From Burkholderiales bacterium (GTDB lineage: Bacteria > Pseudomonadota > Gammaproteobacteria > Burkholderiales > Burkholderiaceae_C): 41,743 nucleotides of DNA. A program made the position numbers and the translations under genes. Positions 9,243-21,395 of the stretch are shown here, piece by piece; position 1 is the first letter of the stretch; each line of letters starts with the position of its first letter. The notes under the pieces were generated by a model. The model saw only the letters and a list, made by a program, of their open reading frames with translations. It ran no database searches and had not been told where the DNA came from. The stretch lies in contig JAGWUS010000033.1 in assembly GCA_028868305.1 (NCBI GenBank), forward strand, positions 1 to 41,743, read 5' to 3'.

Positions 9243-9593
9243 ATGTCGATCATGCTGCATTGCAACATGACTGAATCTATTGGTATTCAATTGGGCCTGG
9301 AAGATCTGCTTGCTGACCTGCACCACGCGCGCAGGAACAACGAGTTGGGTCGGCTTGCCTTGCTCGCCTATTGTGAAATCAGAGGGTGGGCACGGCAGGC
9401 CGGCAAATCCGACATTGCAGACAGTGCAACGAGGATGTTCACTTATGAGCCCTGTGCCAGCAAGAGTGAGTTTCTTGAAAAAGTAGATGCGCTCATTACG
9501 ACACTGGAACAACTTCAACGCGGCTACCCGCGGACAACGAGCCCCTATTTGACGGTGAAAAACTCCACCACGCCGTCACTTACCTGCTTGTGA
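9243..9593 (+). CDS. Small hypothetical protein (116 aa)
   Basis: A soluble, mostly helical protein of up to 116 residues. I do not recognise the family by name. The core (LEDLLADLHHARRNNELGRLALLAYCEIRGW onwards) has a balanced amphipathic pattern and ordinary codon use, which argues for a real gene. The start is uncertain: ATGs at 9243, 9252 and 9267 are in frame and none has a strong ribosome site. The C-terminal tail (after about residue 95) looks less coding-like. It lies between the EAL gene and the convergent pyrD gene. No function is proposed. Confidence 0.5.
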   Translation: MSIMLHCNMTESIGIQLGLEDLLADLHHARRNNELGRLALLAYCEIRGWARQAGKSDIADSATRMFTYEPCASKSEFLEKVDALITTLEQLQRGYPRTTSPYLTVKNSTTPSLTCL

Positions 9594-9617
9594 ATGCCAA
9601 AGGCATTGGCTGGAATT

Positions 9618-9634
9618 GCTACTAAAAAAGTAGC
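9618..9634. repeat. 17-nt hairpin repeat (copy 2) with conserved downstream flank
   Basis: GCTACTAAAAAAGTAGC: perfect 6-base arms around AAAAA. The following bases to about 9664 contain CACGAGGGCTT, matched by TGCGAGGGCTTT after copy 5, so the repeat unit may be longer than 17 nt here. It lies just past the pyrD stop on the minus strand, where it could form a 3' hairpin in the mRNA. Confidence 0.65.
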
Positions 9635-9665
9635 TGCTTGTGTATATTCCACGAGGGCTTGAAGC

Positions 9666-10748
9666 CTATTTTGCTTTTATATTGCGGATTGCGAGTGCAG
9701 CCTCTCGCACCAGTTCCGGGCCTTGGTAGATCAGGCCCGTGTAGATCTGCACCACGTCAGCCCCCGCCTTGATCTTGCTCACTGCGTCTTCCCCGCTCAT
9801 CACGCCACCCACCCCGATGATGGGGAAACTCTTGCCCAGTGCCGCGCGCAGTTGGGTGATGACCGCATTGCTCAGCGCCAGCACGGGCGCGCCCGAGAGG
9901 CCACCGGTTTCTTCTGCATGGGCCATGCCTTTGACGGAGTCGCGGCTGAGCGTGGTGTTGGTGGCCACCACACCCCAGTCGTTGTTGGCCTGGCCTGTAG
10001 CCGTGGTGCCGTAGCGCTTAAGCGTGGCGGCAATTACGGCGACCTGCGCTGCGTCCAGGTCGGGGGCGATCTTCACGAAGATGGGCTTGCGTTTGCCGTG
10101 TTCGCGGGCCAAGGTTTCGCGGCGCTCGGCAATCGCACCCAGCAACGCGTCCAGCGCTTCGTCGCTTTGCAGGGTGCGCAGGTTCTGGGTGTTGGGGCTG
10201 GAGATGTTGACGGTGATGTAGTCAGCATGCGGGTAGACGCCATCCAGGCATGTCAGGTAGTCGGCCGTGGCGTTCTCGATCGGCGTGGCCGCGTTCTTGC
10301 CGATGTTCAGGCCCAGCAGCAAGGCAGGGTTCTTGTCGCGGCGCAGGGCCGAGCGCTGTACATTGGCCACAAAGGCGTCGAGCCCGTCGTTGTTGAAGCC
10401 CAGGCGGTTGATCAGCGCGTTGGCTTCGGGCAGGCGGAACATGCGCGGCTTGGGGTTGCCTGGCTGGCTCTTGGGCGTGACGGTGCCCACCTCGACAAAG
10501 CCAAAGCCCATGGCACCCAGGCCATCGATGCAGCGGGCATTCTTGTCCAGGCCGGCGGCCATGCCCACGCGGTTGGGAAAGCGCAGGCCCGCGAGTTCGA
10601 TGGGGTCGTCCACCCGGCCGGCGCAGTAGGCCATCTTGAGCGGGTTCCCCTGGGTGGCGGCCAGGCCGGCCATGGTGAGGTCGTGGGCCACTTCGGGGTC
10701 CATGGCAAACAAAACACGGCGGGCCAGACCATAAGGTACGAGAGACAT
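9666..10748 (-). CDS. pyrD: Dihydroorotate dehydrogenase (quinone), class 2
   Basis: A 360-residue enzyme that oxidises dihydroorotate to orotate in pyrimidine synthesis, using FMN and passing electrons to ubiquinone at the inner membrane. The N-terminal segment ([23 protein letters not shown]) is the membrane- and quinone-contacting region of class 2 enzymes. The substrate and catalytic loop [11 protein letters not shown] carries the base Ser, and the FMN phosphate site is in the [11 protein letters not shown] region near the C-terminus. I chose the ATG at 10748 because the protein then starts at the family's usual position; the frame continues upstream antisense to rpiA. It diverges from rpiA with a 45-base gap. 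The assignment is firm. Confidence 0.93.
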   Translation of the reverse strand: MSLVPYGLARRVLFAMDPEVAHDLTMAGLAATQGNPLKMAYCAGRVDDPIELAGLRFPNRVGMAAGLDKNARCIDGLGAMGFGFVEVGTVTPKSQPGNPKPRMFRLPEANALINRLGFNNDGLDAFVANVQRSALRRDKNPALLLGLNIGKNAATPIENATADYLTCLDGVYPHADYITVNISSPNTQNLRTLQSDEALDALLGAIAERRETLAREHGKRKPIFVKIAPDLDAAQVAVIAATLKRYGTTATGQANNDWGVVATNTTLSRDSVKGMAHAEETGGLSGAPVLALSNAVITQLRAALGKSFPIIGVGGVMSGEDAVSKIKAGADVVQIYTGLIYQGPELVREAALAIRNIKAK

Positions 10749-10793
10749 TGGATAATTCCTGAAGTTTTTCCTTAACTCCCCCGATTGTCCCCG

Positions 10794-11501
10794 ATGACCA
10801 CCTCCCAAACTCCTGCACCCACCACCGTACTCAGCCAAGACGAACTCAAAACCCTGGTCGGCCAGGCTGCGCTGCAGTATGTTGTGCCCGGCGAGATCGT
10901 GGGCGTTGGCACCGGCTCTACCGTCAACAAATTCATTGATGCCCTGGCTACCATCAAAGACCAGATCAAGGGCGCGGTGTCCAGCTCTTTGGCCAGCACC
11001 GAGCGCCTGCAAGCCTTGGGCATCAAGGTGTTTGATTCGAATGAGGTCAATCGCCTGTCTGTCTATATCGATGGTGCTGACGAAATTGACGGCCACGGCA
11101 ACATGGTCAAGGGCGGTGGTGCCGCATTGACGCGCGAAAAAATTGTGGCCGCGCAGAGCTCGAAGTTTGTGTGCATTGCTGACGATTCCAAGCTGGTGCA
11201 GACGCTGGGTAAATTCCCGCTGCCCGTCGAAGTGATTCCCATGGCGACACAGCGCGTGATTGCGCAGTTTGCAGCCAAGGGGGGTGTGGGCAAGGTGCGG
11301 CTGAAGGATGGCAAGCCGCTGGTGACCGACAACGGCCAGTTCATCGTCGATGTGACTGGCCTGCAAATCACCGACCCGCTAGCGTTTGAGGCTGAAGTAA
11401 GCCAGTGGCCGGGTGTAGTGACGGTGGGCGTCTTCGCGTTTCAGCGTGCCCAAGTCTGCCTGCTGGGCACGACCAGTGGCGTGAAAACCCTGATTTTCTA
11501 A
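10794..11501 (+). CDS. rpiA: Ribose-5-phosphate isomerase A
   Basis: A 235-residue cytosolic enzyme that interconverts ribose-5-phosphate and ribulose-5-phosphate in the non-oxidative pentose phosphate pathway. Family motifs are present: the phosphate loop [13 protein letters not shown] (about 39-51), DGADEID (the catalytic Asp region) and [11 protein letters not shown] with the catalytic Glu. An in-frame TTG at 10785 would add three residues, but the ATG at 10794 gives the usual N-terminus. It is divergent from pyrD and convergent with the DUF4124/glutaredoxin gene, whose stop is 15 bases away. No terminator was seen between them. Confidence 0.93.
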   Translation: MTTSQTPAPTTVLSQDELKTLVGQAALQYVVPGEIVGVGTGSTVNKFIDALATIKDQIKGAVSSSLASTERLQALGIKVFDSNEVNRLSVYIDGADEIDGHGNMVKGGGAALTREKIVAAQSSKFVCIADDSKLVQTLGKFPLPVEVIPMATQRVIAQFAAKGGVGKVRLKDGKPLVTDNGQFIVDVTGLQITDPLAFEAEVSQWPGVVTVGVFAFQRAQVCLLGTTSGVKTLIF

Positions 11502-11515
11502 ACCCTCCGCTGGGC

Positions 11516-12148
11516 CTAAAACGAAATCCCGGCTGGGTTGGATGGACTGGGTGGTGGCGCTACCGGCTCTGCAGATGGTGCAACCGGGGCTTCCGGCTTG
11601 GGTTCTGCAGGTTTTTGCACCGTTACCAACGGAGCCGGCGGCGGGTTCCTGTAACCCGAGGGCATCATGGATGCCTTGGGGTAGCCTGCGGCATCCAGAT
11701 AGCTTGTCCACTCCACGTCGGAGTAGCCTTTGATGCGCTGCGAGCCAATGGCCAATACCGGAATCGAGCTGTCACCCGTCAGGCGTTGCAAAGCGGCGCC
11801 GTCGTCGCCGGTAACCACTGTGCGTTCGCTGAAGGGCACGCCACGGCTCATGAGCAGGCTGCGTCCGGCGCTGCACGGTGCACAGTCGGGCGATGTGTAG
11901 AGCGTGACCGGGTATTTGGATGCCACCTGGCGCAACTCGAAGGGCAGTCCGGACGATGACGCCGCGCCTGCTGCGCCCACACCGGTGCCGGCCACCTTGC
12001 CCTGATCCACCGAGACAGGTGGTTTGTCGGAGAACGTGACCTTGCCGTCCGAGCCGACAATGCGGTAGATGGTCTGTGCGTGTGCCGCGCCAGTTGCGCC
12101 TGCAAACGCTGCGCTGATCAACAAGAGTGCAAAGGTGTGACGTTTCAT
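11516..12148 (-). CDS. Secreted DUF4124 / glutaredoxin-like protein
   Basis: A 210-residue exported protein. The Sec signal is MKRHTFALLL... with a likely cleavage after AHA (about residue 24). DUF4124 follows (about 26-60, with IYRIVGSDGKVTFSDKPP). A glutaredoxin/thioredoxin-fold domain (about 78-150) carries C89-A-P-C92 and the cis-Pro motif IPVLAIG. The C-terminus (about 170-210) is a Pro/Ala-rich, low-complexity tail. It probably acts as a periplasmic thiol-disulfide protein, but its partner is unknown. The ATG at 12148 has a GGAG site 7 bases upstream, favouring it over the frame's earlier start at 12172. It follows the oligopeptidase A gene on the same strand after 27 bases. Confidence 0.78.
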   Translation of the reverse strand: MKRHTFALLLISAAFAGATGAAHAQTIYRIVGSDGKVTFSDKPPVSVDQGKVAGTGVGAAGAASSSGLPFELRQVASKYPVTLYTSPDCAPCSAGRSLLMSRGVPFSERTVVTGDDGAALQRLTGDSSIPVLAIGSQRIKGYSDVEWTSYLDAAGYPKASMMPSGYRNPPPAPLVTVQKPAEPKPEAPVAPSAEPVAPPPSPSNPAGISF

Positions 12149-12175
12149 GAATTGGCTCCGGAATCGGTTCACAGT

Positions 12176-14227
12176 TTACGCGGACATGCCCTGATGGCGA
12201 AGCAGGGCGTCCAGTGTGGGTTCACGGCCTCGGAAGGCCTTGAACGACTCCATGGCAGGGCGGCTGCCACCGGCTTCCAGGATGGCCTCGCGGTACTTGC
12301 GGCCGGTCTCAGCACTTGGGGTGCCATCGGCTGCGGCGGTTTCCTCAAAGGCCGCGTAGGCGTCGGCGCTCAGCACTTCTGCCCATTTGTAGCTGTAATA
12401 CCCAGCGGCATAGCCGCCGGCAAAAATGTGGCTGAAGGTATGGGCAGTGCGGCTCCAGGCGGGAGGGTGCATCACGGCAACCTCTTTGCGCACATCATTG
12501 AGCAGCGGCATGAAGTCGAGCGCCGGGTCATGGCTGGTGTGCAGCAGCATGTCAAACAGCGCAAATTCAATCTGGCGCAGGGTCTGCATGCCGCTCTGGA
12601 AGTTCTTGGCGGCCAGCATCTTGTCGAACAAGGCGCGCGGCAGGGGCTCGCCGGTGTCCACATGGGCTGTCATGTGCTGCAGCACATTCCATTCCCAACA
12701 GAAGTTTTCCATGAACTGGCTGGGCAACTCCACCGCATCCCACTCCACGCCGCTGATGCCGGAGACATCCCGCTCGTTGACCTGGGTCAGCATGTGGTGC
12801 AGTCCGTGGCCAAATTCATGGAACAGGGTGGTGACGTCGTCGTGTGTCAGCAGCGGCGGCTTGCCGTCCACACCGTCGGCAAAGTTGCACACCAGGTGGG
12901 CCACAGGGGTCTGTAGCACGCCGTTGTCCGGGCGCAGCCAGCGGGTGCGCACGTCATCCATCCAGGCACCGCCGCGTTTGCCGGCACGCGCTGCCGGGTC
13001 CAGGTAGAACTGGCCGACCAGTTCGACATCCTTCACGCCCTGGGGCGTGTTGCGCTCGATGCGGTAGAACTCCACACCCGGATTCCAGACCGGTGCACTA
13101 TCGCGCCGGATGGTTACGCCAAACAGGTTTTCGACAATCTTGAACAGGCCGGCCAGCACTTTGGGTGCGGTGAAGTACTGCTTGACTTCCTGCTCGCTGA
13201 AGGCGTAGCGCGCTTCCTTGAGCTTTTCGCTCACACAAGGCCAGTCCCAGGGCTGGGGATCGGTCAAATGCAGTTCGTCGCGGGCAAAGGCGCGCAGATC
13301 GGCCAGGTCTTTCTCGGCAAAAGGTTTGGCTTTGCGGGCCAGATCGCGCAGGAAGCGGATCACCGCCTCGGTGGAGTCGGCCATTTTGGGGACGACGGAT
13401 ACCGAGCCAAAGTCCGGGTAGCCCAGCAGACGCGCCTCTTCCAGGCGCAGGGCCAGGATGTCGCGGATGTTCTGACTGTTGTCGAATTTCTGGCTGTCGC
13501 CCGTGGCCTGGTCGGAAGCGCGGGTGACGTAGGCGCGGTATAGCGTCTCGCGCAGGGCGCTGCTGTCGGCAAACTGCATGACCGGCAGGTAGCAGGGCAT
13601 CTTGAGCGTGAGCTTGTAGCCATCTTTGCCTTCGGCCTGGGCGGCGGCCAGTGCGGTTTGTTTCACGTCTTCCGGTACGCCAGCGAGTTCGTCGGCCTTG
13701 GCGTAGTAGCTGTAGGCGTCGGTAGCGTCCAGTGTGTTCTCGCTGAATTTTTGGCTCAGCTCGGCCTGTTTCTCCTGAATCTCGGCAAAGCGGGTACGGG
13801 CGTCGCCGGTGAGGTCGGCACCGCCGAGCACAAAGTTGCGGATCGCGTTCTTGTGGGCTTGCAGTTGCTCGGCGTTGAGCGTGCTGGTGTCAATGGCCTT
13901 GTACTTGGCAAACAGGCGCTCGTCAGCACCCAGACGGGTCCAGAACGCGGTGACTTTGGGCAGGACGGCGTTGTAGGCCGCGCGCAGTTCGGGCGTGTCG
14001 GCCACACTGTTCAGGTGGCTTACCGCACCCCAGGCGGTGCCCAGCTGTTCGGTGGCGACATCGAGTGTACGGGCAATGGCATTCCACTCGGCGGGGAAGT
14101 CCGGGGCAGTTACTGTCTCCAGTGCCGCATTGGCCCGAGTCAGCAATTCATCAATGGCCGGCTCCACGTGACGGGGCTGGATCTGGTCAAACAGGGGAAG
14201 AGCATCGAAACGGAGCAGTGGATTCAT
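12176..14227 (-). CDS. prlC: Oligopeptidase A (M3 family zinc metallopeptidase)
   Basis: A 683-residue cytosolic peptidase that degrades short peptides, including cleaved signal peptides. The zinc site is H470-E-F-G-H474 (12806-12820), with the downstream Glu of the M3 motif following. Length and the N-terminal MNPLLRFDALPLFDQIQPRHVEPAI match OpdA/PrlC. The ATG at 14227 was chosen because the sequence upstream in the frame (to 14434) is not protein-like and overlaps folD. It lies in a minus-strand run between folD (56 bases upstream) and the DUF4124 gene. The assignment is firm. Confidence 0.92.
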   Translation of the reverse strand: MNPLLRFDALPLFDQIQPRHVEPAIDELLTRANAALETVTAPDFPAEWNAIARTLDVATEQLGTAWGAVSHLNSVADTPELRAAYNAVLPKVTAFWTRLGADERLFAKYKAIDTSTLNAEQLQAHKNAIRNFVLGGADLTGDARTRFAEIQEKQAELSQKFSENTLDATDAYSYYAKADELAGVPEDVKQTALAAAQAEGKDGYKLTLKMPCYLPVMQFADSSALRETLYRAYVTRASDQATGDSQKFDNSQNIRDILALRLEEARLLGYPDFGSVSVVPKMADSTEAVIRFLRDLARKAKPFAEKDLADLRAFARDELHLTDPQPWDWPCVSEKLKEARYAFSEQEVKQYFTAPKVLAGLFKIVENLFGVTIRRDSAPVWNPGVEFYRIERNTPQGVKDVELVGQFYLDPAARAGKRGGAWMDDVRTRWLRPDNGVLQTPVAHLVCNFADGVDGKPPLLTHDDVTTLFHEFGHGLHHMLTQVNERDVSGISGVEWDAVELPSQFMENFCWEWNVLQHMTAHVDTGEPLPRALFDKMLAAKNFQSGMQTLRQIEFALFDMLLHTSHDPALDFMPLLNDVRKEVAVMHPPAWSRTAHTFSHIFAGGYAAGYYSYKWAEVLSADAYAAFEETAAADGTPSAETGRKYREAILEAGGSRPAMESFKAFRGREPTLDALLRHQGMSA

Positions 14228-14283
14228 GGCGGCCTGAATTTCAGAACAATCGAGGTAGAGCGGATATGGGGTCTGCAGGCGAC

Positions 14284-15168
14284 TTATGCAAGCCCACGGG
14301 CCTGCGCTTCGCGCTCGGCAGCTTCGATGGTGTTGACCAGCAGCATGGTAATGGTCATGGGCCCAACCCCTCCTGGTACGGGGGTGATGTAGCCGGCCAC
14401 CTGGCTGACGCCTGCAAAATCCACGTCGCCGCACAGCTTGCCTTCGTCATTGCGGTTCATGCCGACGTCAATCACGACTGCTCCGGGCTTGACCATGTCG
14501 GCAGTGAGCACATTGCGTTTGCCCACGGCCGCCACAATGACATCGGCCTGCAGTGTTTGGGTCTTGAGGTCTTTGGTGGCACTGTGGCAGACGGTGACGG
14601 TGGCGTTCTTGGCCAGCAGCATGAGTGCCATCGGTTTGCCCACGATGTTGCTGCGACCGATCACCACCGCATGTTTGCCACGCAGGTCGTAGCCGATGGA
14701 CTCCAGCATCTTCATGCAGCCGTAGGGTGTGCAAGGCCAGAAGCCGGGCTGGCCCACCATCAGGGCGCCCGCGCTGGCGACGTGAAAGCCATCCACGTCC
14801 TTGGCAGGAGAAATCGCCTCGATCACTTTCTGGGCATCGATGTGCGCAGGCAACGGCAGCTGTACCAGGATGCCGTGGATGGTGGGGTCATTGTTCAAAA
14901 CCTCCACGCGGGCCAGCAACTCGCCTTCTGTCATGGTGGCAGGGTATTGCTCCAGTACGGAGTGCAGACCGCTTTCGTGGCAGGCTTTGACCTTGTTGCG
15001 CACATACACTTGGCTCGCCTGGTTGTCACCCACCAGCACTACGGCCAGGCCAGGGGTGTGGCCTTTGGCGCGCAGCGCGGCGGCGCGCTGGGTGACTTCG
15101 ATGCGCAACTGGCGGGACAGGTCGTTGCCGTCGATGATCTGGGCGATGCGGGGGGGGTGTGCAGTCAT
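14284..15168 (-). CDS. folD: Bifunctional methylenetetrahydrofolate dehydrogenase / methenyltetrahydrofolate cyclohydrolase
   Basis: A 294-residue cytosolic enzyme that converts 5,10-methylene-THF to 10-formyl-THF using NADP+. Signatures are present: [14 protein letters not shown] with the catalytic Lys, the QLPLPAHID block, DVDGFH, and the [10 protein letters not shown] motif near the C-terminus. The NADP-binding loop is GRSNIVGKP. The ATG at 15168 gives the usual N-terminus; the frame is open further upstream but crosses the terminator at 15185-15216. That terminator separates folD from the response regulator, so folD probably has its own promoter in 15169-15184 or upstream read-through. 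Confidence 0.94.
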   Translation of the reverse strand: MTAHPPRIAQIIDGNDLSRQLRIEVTQRAAALRAKGHTPGLAVVLVGDNQASQVYVRNKVKACHESGLHSVLEQYPATMTEGELLARVEVLNNDPTIHGILVQLPLPAHIDAQKVIEAISPAKDVDGFHVASAGALMVGQPGFWPCTPYGCMKMLESIGYDLRGKHAVVIGRSNIVGKPMALMLLAKNATVTVCHSATKDLKTQTLQADVIVAAVGKRNVLTADMVKPGAVVIDVGMNRNDEGKLCGDVDFAGVSQVAGYITPVPGGVGPMTITMLLVNTIEAAEREAQARGLA

Positions 15169-15184
15169 GTGCGTGTCTTCAAGT

Positions 15185-15216
15185 AAAAACGCCCGCAGCA
15201 AAGGCATAGCGGGCGT
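15185..15216 (-). terminator. Rho-independent terminator of the response regulator gene
   Basis: Read on the minus strand, an 8-base perfect stem (15209-15216 with 15189-15196) and a 12-base loop are followed by a run of T (complement of 15185-15189). It sits 24 bases past the stop of the FixJ-type gene and 17 bases before folD. Confidence 0.8.
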
Positions 15217-15239
15217 GGGGTGCTATCAAAAGTGGTGGT

Positions 15240-15866
15240 CTAGCTCTTGGGTGCGTTTTGCCCCAATGCAATTTTCAACAGGTCAGCCACGGTGTTAGCA
15301 CTGAGCTTTTCCATGATGTTGGCCCTGTGCGCTTCCACGGTCTTGATGCTGATGCCCAGGTCGTCGGCAATCTGCTTGTTCAGGCGGCCGGCCACAATGC
15401 GCTCCAGTACCTGGGATTCACGCAGGGTCAGTTTGGACAGCAGGGCGTCACGGCTGACCGACAACTGGTAGTCAGCAAAGGTGTCCTTGGCATGGTCCAG
15501 CATGCGTTCTACCAGTCCGATGATCTGCTCTTCATTGAAAGGCTTCTGGATGAAATCCATGGCGCCTTTCTTCATGGTGTCGACCGCCATGGGTACATCA
15601 CCATGACCCGTGATGAACACAACGGGCAAGGGAGAGCGGGCTTCGATCAGGCGGTTTTGCAACTCCAGCCCGGTCATGCCAGCCATGCGGATGTCCACGA
15701 TCAGACAGGCTACTTCACGGGCGTCGTACCGGCTGAGAAAGGATTCGGCGGAATCAAAGCACCGCACCCGGTAACCTTTGCCTTCGAGTAGCCATTGCAG
15801 GGAGTCGCGAACAGCCTCGTCATCGTCCACCACATAAACCGTGCCCTTTTTCGGAATCAAGCTCAT
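15240..15866 (-). CDS. FixJ/NarL-type response regulator
   Basis: A 208-residue transcription factor. The receiver domain (about 8-125) has the acidic pocket DDD at 14-16, the phospho-acceptor D58 (LIVD58IRM), T of FITGHGD and K of FIQKPFN. A LuxR-type helix-turn-helix domain (about 140-203) has the usual LTLRESQVLERIVAGRLNKQIA pattern. It follows the sensor kinase gene by 15 bases, so the two are an operon and cognate pair. The family (FixJ, TtrR, DctR) includes regulators of respiration, carboxylate use and sulfur compounds. The target is unknown; the divergent aceE promoter is the nearest candidate (inference). Confidence 0.88.
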   Translation of the reverse strand: MSLIPKKGTVYVVDDDEAVRDSLQWLLEGKGYRVRCFDSAESFLSRYDAREVACLIVDIRMAGMTGLELQNRLIEARSPLPVVFITGHGDVPMAVDTMKKGAMDFIQKPFNEEQIIGLVERMLDHAKDTFADYQLSVSRDALLSKLTLRESQVLERIVAGRLNKQIADDLGISIKTVEAHRANIMEKLSANTVADLLKIALGQNAPKS

Positions 15867-15881
15867 TCGATATCCAGTTTG

Positions 15882-18422
15882 CTAGTTGCTGTTGTTGGGG
15901 GTGCGGGCTCTGGGAACGCCCACCTCTGTGAGTGGTATCCAGAATGAAAAACGGCACCCGGCCAACTCTGGCCCATTGTAGATGTTCTCGGCTGTCATCC
16001 TGCCCAGGTGCGATTCGACGATGGAGCGGCACAGCGACAGGCCAATGCCCATGCCGTTGGCCTTGGTGGAATAGAAAGCTTCGTAGAGCCTTTGCATCAC
16101 CTCCGGTGCCAGACCTTTTCCGGTGTCCTGAACGGTGAACTCGATCACAGGCTTGCCTTCAATCTGGCGCGGCACGACACGCAACTCGACCAACCGGTTC
16201 GGGGTGGCACGGCCTGCCATGTCAATGGATTCGACGGCATTGCGCAGCAGGTTGACCAGCACCTGCTCGATGAGAATCGGGTCCACCAGCAACAGCGGCA
16301 GGCGCTCTGCAACGTAGTGGTTCAGGCGCACGTTGAAACGCCGCAGCTCGATTTCAGAGAGTTCCACCGCTTCGGCCACCATCAGTCCGACTTCTGAGGG
16401 CGTACGGTTGGGCTCGCTGCGTTTCACGAAGGCCCGTATGCGTTGAACGATCTGTCCGGCACGCTGGGCCTGTCTGCCGGTTTTTTCCAGTACGCCCAGA
16501 AGATCTTCCTCGTTGATCTGCTGGGCCTTGATGCGCGAGACCATGCCATTGCAATAATTGTTGATGGCGGTGAGCGGCTGGTTGAGTTCATGCGCCACAC
16601 TGGACGCCATTTCGCCCATCGTGATCAGGCGACTGGAGTTCTGCGCGCGCTCCGCCTGAAGCGCCGCCTGTTCTTCCGCCAGGCGCCGTACGGTGATGTC
16701 GGTGGCGATCACCATTTGCGCAAGCCGTCCATCCACCCAGCTCAGGTAGCGGGTGCGTACCTCAAGCCACTTCTTGAGTTCGGCAATATAAATTTCAGTG
16801 CTGCCGGTTTCCGTGTCCGGCAATGCGGTGGTGGGCAGGCCGGCAAAGGAATCCACGCTGTCGCTGAATTCGTCACCTGTGGCGCTGGGGGGGATGCCCG
16901 CCTGCGCGACCAGTTGCAGGTGACCACTGGCCAGAGTGCCAAACCACTGGCGGTAAAGCTTGTTGGCAAACAGCAATTCGTCGCTGCCCAGCGGAGCCAC
17001 TGAAATGGACGCATCCAGTGCCTCGAGCACGGTCGTAAAGCGTTGGTGTGATGCCGATAGTTGCTCGCGTACCCGGTTCGGCTCGGTGATGTCGGTCATC
17101 GAAGTCACCCAGCCGGTCTGGGTGCCCATGGCATCAATCAGGGGAGACACATACAGGCGTGCATCGAACAGGGATTGGTCCTTGCGCTGCACACGCACCT
17201 GGAATCCACCTGACGAGGTCTTTCCGCTGAGTTCTTCGTCCAGACGCAATGCAAGGTGTTCGCGGTCACTGTCAGGCCAGTAGGGAAACGGGGCGGTGCG
17301 TCCCACCAGATCCGACTCACTCCAACCAGTCATCTGGCAGAAGGCGGCGTTCACATAGGTGATGCGGCCCTGAAGGTCCATAGCGCGCATGCCAGTGAGC
17401 ATGGAATTCTCCATGGCACGCCGGAAATTGGTTTCGGAAATCAGTGCCTGTTGCGCCTGCAGGCGTCGGCGCGTATGTCGCCAGTTGGCAATCAGCATCC
17501 AGGCGGTCATGACGCTGAGTGCCGCCACAAGCCAGAACAGGCCGCTACCGATCACCCCTAGCGAGGCGCGGTAGGCCTGCGCGCGGATCACCAGACTCTT
17601 CCCGACCGGTGAGACCGGCATGGCATACCCGTTGCTGGCATTGGTCCAGGGCAGGAGCCAGCCTACGGTCTTCCTGGCGGGAATCGAAATTCCTGCAAGC
17701 GTTGCACCATTGGAATCGAGCAGGGACACCGCATACCGGGCCGAGACTTCGTCAGGAACGCCGTAGCGGTAGAGACCGTCTACCGAATATTCGGCCAGCA
17801 GAACGCCTGAAAAACGGCCACGCTCATTGAGCGGGACGTACATCTGCAGGAACGGCGAAAACTCGCTGTGGCGGGGGGGTTGCTCATACACTGGCTGGTT
17901 GGCGTCCCTGGCCTGGTTGAATCCGGTTTGGGTGTCACTACCTTGCTGCGTTTCGCTGGAGCGACCAGGGGTCCGCGCACTGTAGAGATGGGCTGCATTG
18001 CCAACGCCAGCCTTCAGGCGCCGGCGTTCGTCAATCCATGCCAGTCCCTGCAACTCGGGGTACTGGTTGACCATGGTGCCCGCTCGGGCGCGGAACTCGT
18101 CCAGGTCTAGTTCGCGGCTGGAAACCTCGCGCGCAATGCGCGTGAGTTGCTCCTGGCGCTCCAGCAGACGCAAACGCAGGCGCTGTTGTGTGTATTCCAC
18201 ATCGCGCTGCATGGCCTCTTGCTCGCGGTCCACTTCCTCCACCCGCAGATAGCCCAGGGCCGCCACAATGGCTGCGAAGAACAGCAGCACAGCTGCCAAT
18301 GGGGCCAGCATGGCAACGCGGTCTTGCCGGTGGGGTGTCAGTCGTTGCCACCAGCGTCGCGCACTGCCCACCGGCGTCAGGGCCAGCGGGTTGGACAGTG
18401 TCATCAGGTTGGGTAAGGGCAT
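15882..18422 (-). CDS. Membrane PAS-domain sensor histidine kinase (FixL/DctB-like)
   Basis: An 846-residue kinase. TM1 is about 38-59, an extracytoplasmic CHASE-like sensor of about 220 residues follows, TM2 is about 288-312, then PAS1 (about 333-450), PAS2 (about 460-580), HisKA and HATPase. The phospho-acceptor is H611 in SSVAH611ELNQPL. The ATPase N-box has LLRNAVES and the G1 box DTGKGL. The HELNQPLxAI form of the H-box is typical of FixL and DctB kinases. The ATG at 18422 has only a weak ribosome site, and an in-frame ATG lies at 18404. It is divergent from aceE across a 178-base gap with a perfect palindrome. The ligand is not predictable from sequence. Confidence 0.88.
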   Translation of the reverse strand: MPLPNLMTLSNPLALTPVGSARRWWQRLTPHRQDRVAMLAPLAAVLLFFAAIVAALGYLRVEEVDREQEAMQRDVEYTQQRLRLRLLERQEQLTRIAREVSSRELDLDEFRARAGTMVNQYPELQGLAWIDERRRLKAGVGNAAHLYSARTPGRSSETQQGSDTQTGFNQARDANQPVYEQPPRHSEFSPFLQMYVPLNERGRFSGVLLAEYSVDGLYRYGVPDEVSARYAVSLLDSNGATLAGISIPARKTVGWLLPWTNASNGYAMPVSPVGKSLVIRAQAYRASLGVIGSGLFWLVAALSVMTAWMLIANWRHTRRRLQAQQALISETNFRRAMENSMLTGMRAMDLQGRITYVNAAFCQMTGWSESDLVGRTAPFPYWPDSDREHLALRLDEELSGKTSSGGFQVRVQRKDQSLFDARLYVSPLIDAMGTQTGWVTSMTDITEPNRVREQLSASHQRFTTVLEALDASISVAPLGSDELLFANKLYRQWFGTLASGHLQLVAQAGIPPSATGDEFSDSVDSFAGLPTTALPDTETGSTEIYIAELKKWLEVRTRYLSWVDGRLAQMVIATDITVRRLAEEQAALQAERAQNSSRLITMGEMASSVAHELNQPLTAINNYCNGMVSRIKAQQINEEDLLGVLEKTGRQAQRAGQIVQRIRAFVKRSEPNRTPSEVGLMVAEAVELSEIELRRFNVRLNHYVAERLPLLLVDPILIEQVLVNLLRNAVESIDMAGRATPNRLVELRVVPRQIEGKPVIEFTVQDTGKGLAPEVMQRLYEAFYSTKANGMGIGLSLCRSIVESHLGRMTAENIYNGPELAGCRFSFWIPLTEVGVPRARTPNNSN

Positions 18423-18521
18423 GCTTCAAGTGTAGGGGAGTGCGACAGTACCGGTCTTTTTATGCGTAAACCAGCTATGCCAAAATGCACTTATAAATTC
18501 ACTATATGAAATAGAGAAGCA

Positions 18522-18541
18522 TTATTTGAAATTTCAAATAA
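18522..18541. promoter_or_regulatory. Perfect 20-bp palindrome in the kinase/aceE intergenic region (candidate operator)
   Basis: Each half reads TTATTTGAAA inwards, giving a perfect 20-bp inverted repeat with no spacer. It lies 59 bases before the aceE ATG and 99 bases from the kinase start, in the most AT-rich stretch of the window. Its position and symmetry fit a dimeric regulator. It does not resemble the E. coli PdhR box. The binding protein is unknown. Confidence 0.55.
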
Positions 18542-18600
18542 ATTGTGGTGAAATAGGCATACCGTACTAAATTACTTAAAACGTAACCAGGAGACAACAA

Positions 18601-21306
<2,706 letters not shown>

Positions 21307-21331
21307 AGCGGGTTGATCTTGCGGCGAAGAC

Positions 21332-21352
21332 TCATATCGCGCAGCGATGTGA
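21332..21352 (+). promoter_or_regulatory. Second stem-loop in the aceE-aceF gap
   Basis: TCATATCGC pairs with GCGATGTGA around GCA (nine pairs, one U-G wobble). Flanking CTTGCGGC (21319-21326) could pair imperfectly with GCCACAAG further on (about 21359-21366), extending the stem and competing with the 40-base hairpin for 21319-21321. It ends 43 bases before the aceF ATG. Confidence 0.5.
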
Positions 21353-21395
21353 TGTCGAAGCCACAAGTCCCGCTTCCAAACCAAGGAAGAACAAC

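Noticed and set aside
13658..15186. Two plus-strand frames of 244 and 373 residues
   Set aside because: Antisense to oligopeptidase A and folD; no recognisable protein features.
15222..15238. Possible further copy of the 17-nt repeat (GCTATCAAAAGTGGTGG)
   Set aside because: The left arm fits but the right arm is missing, so it cannot be counted.
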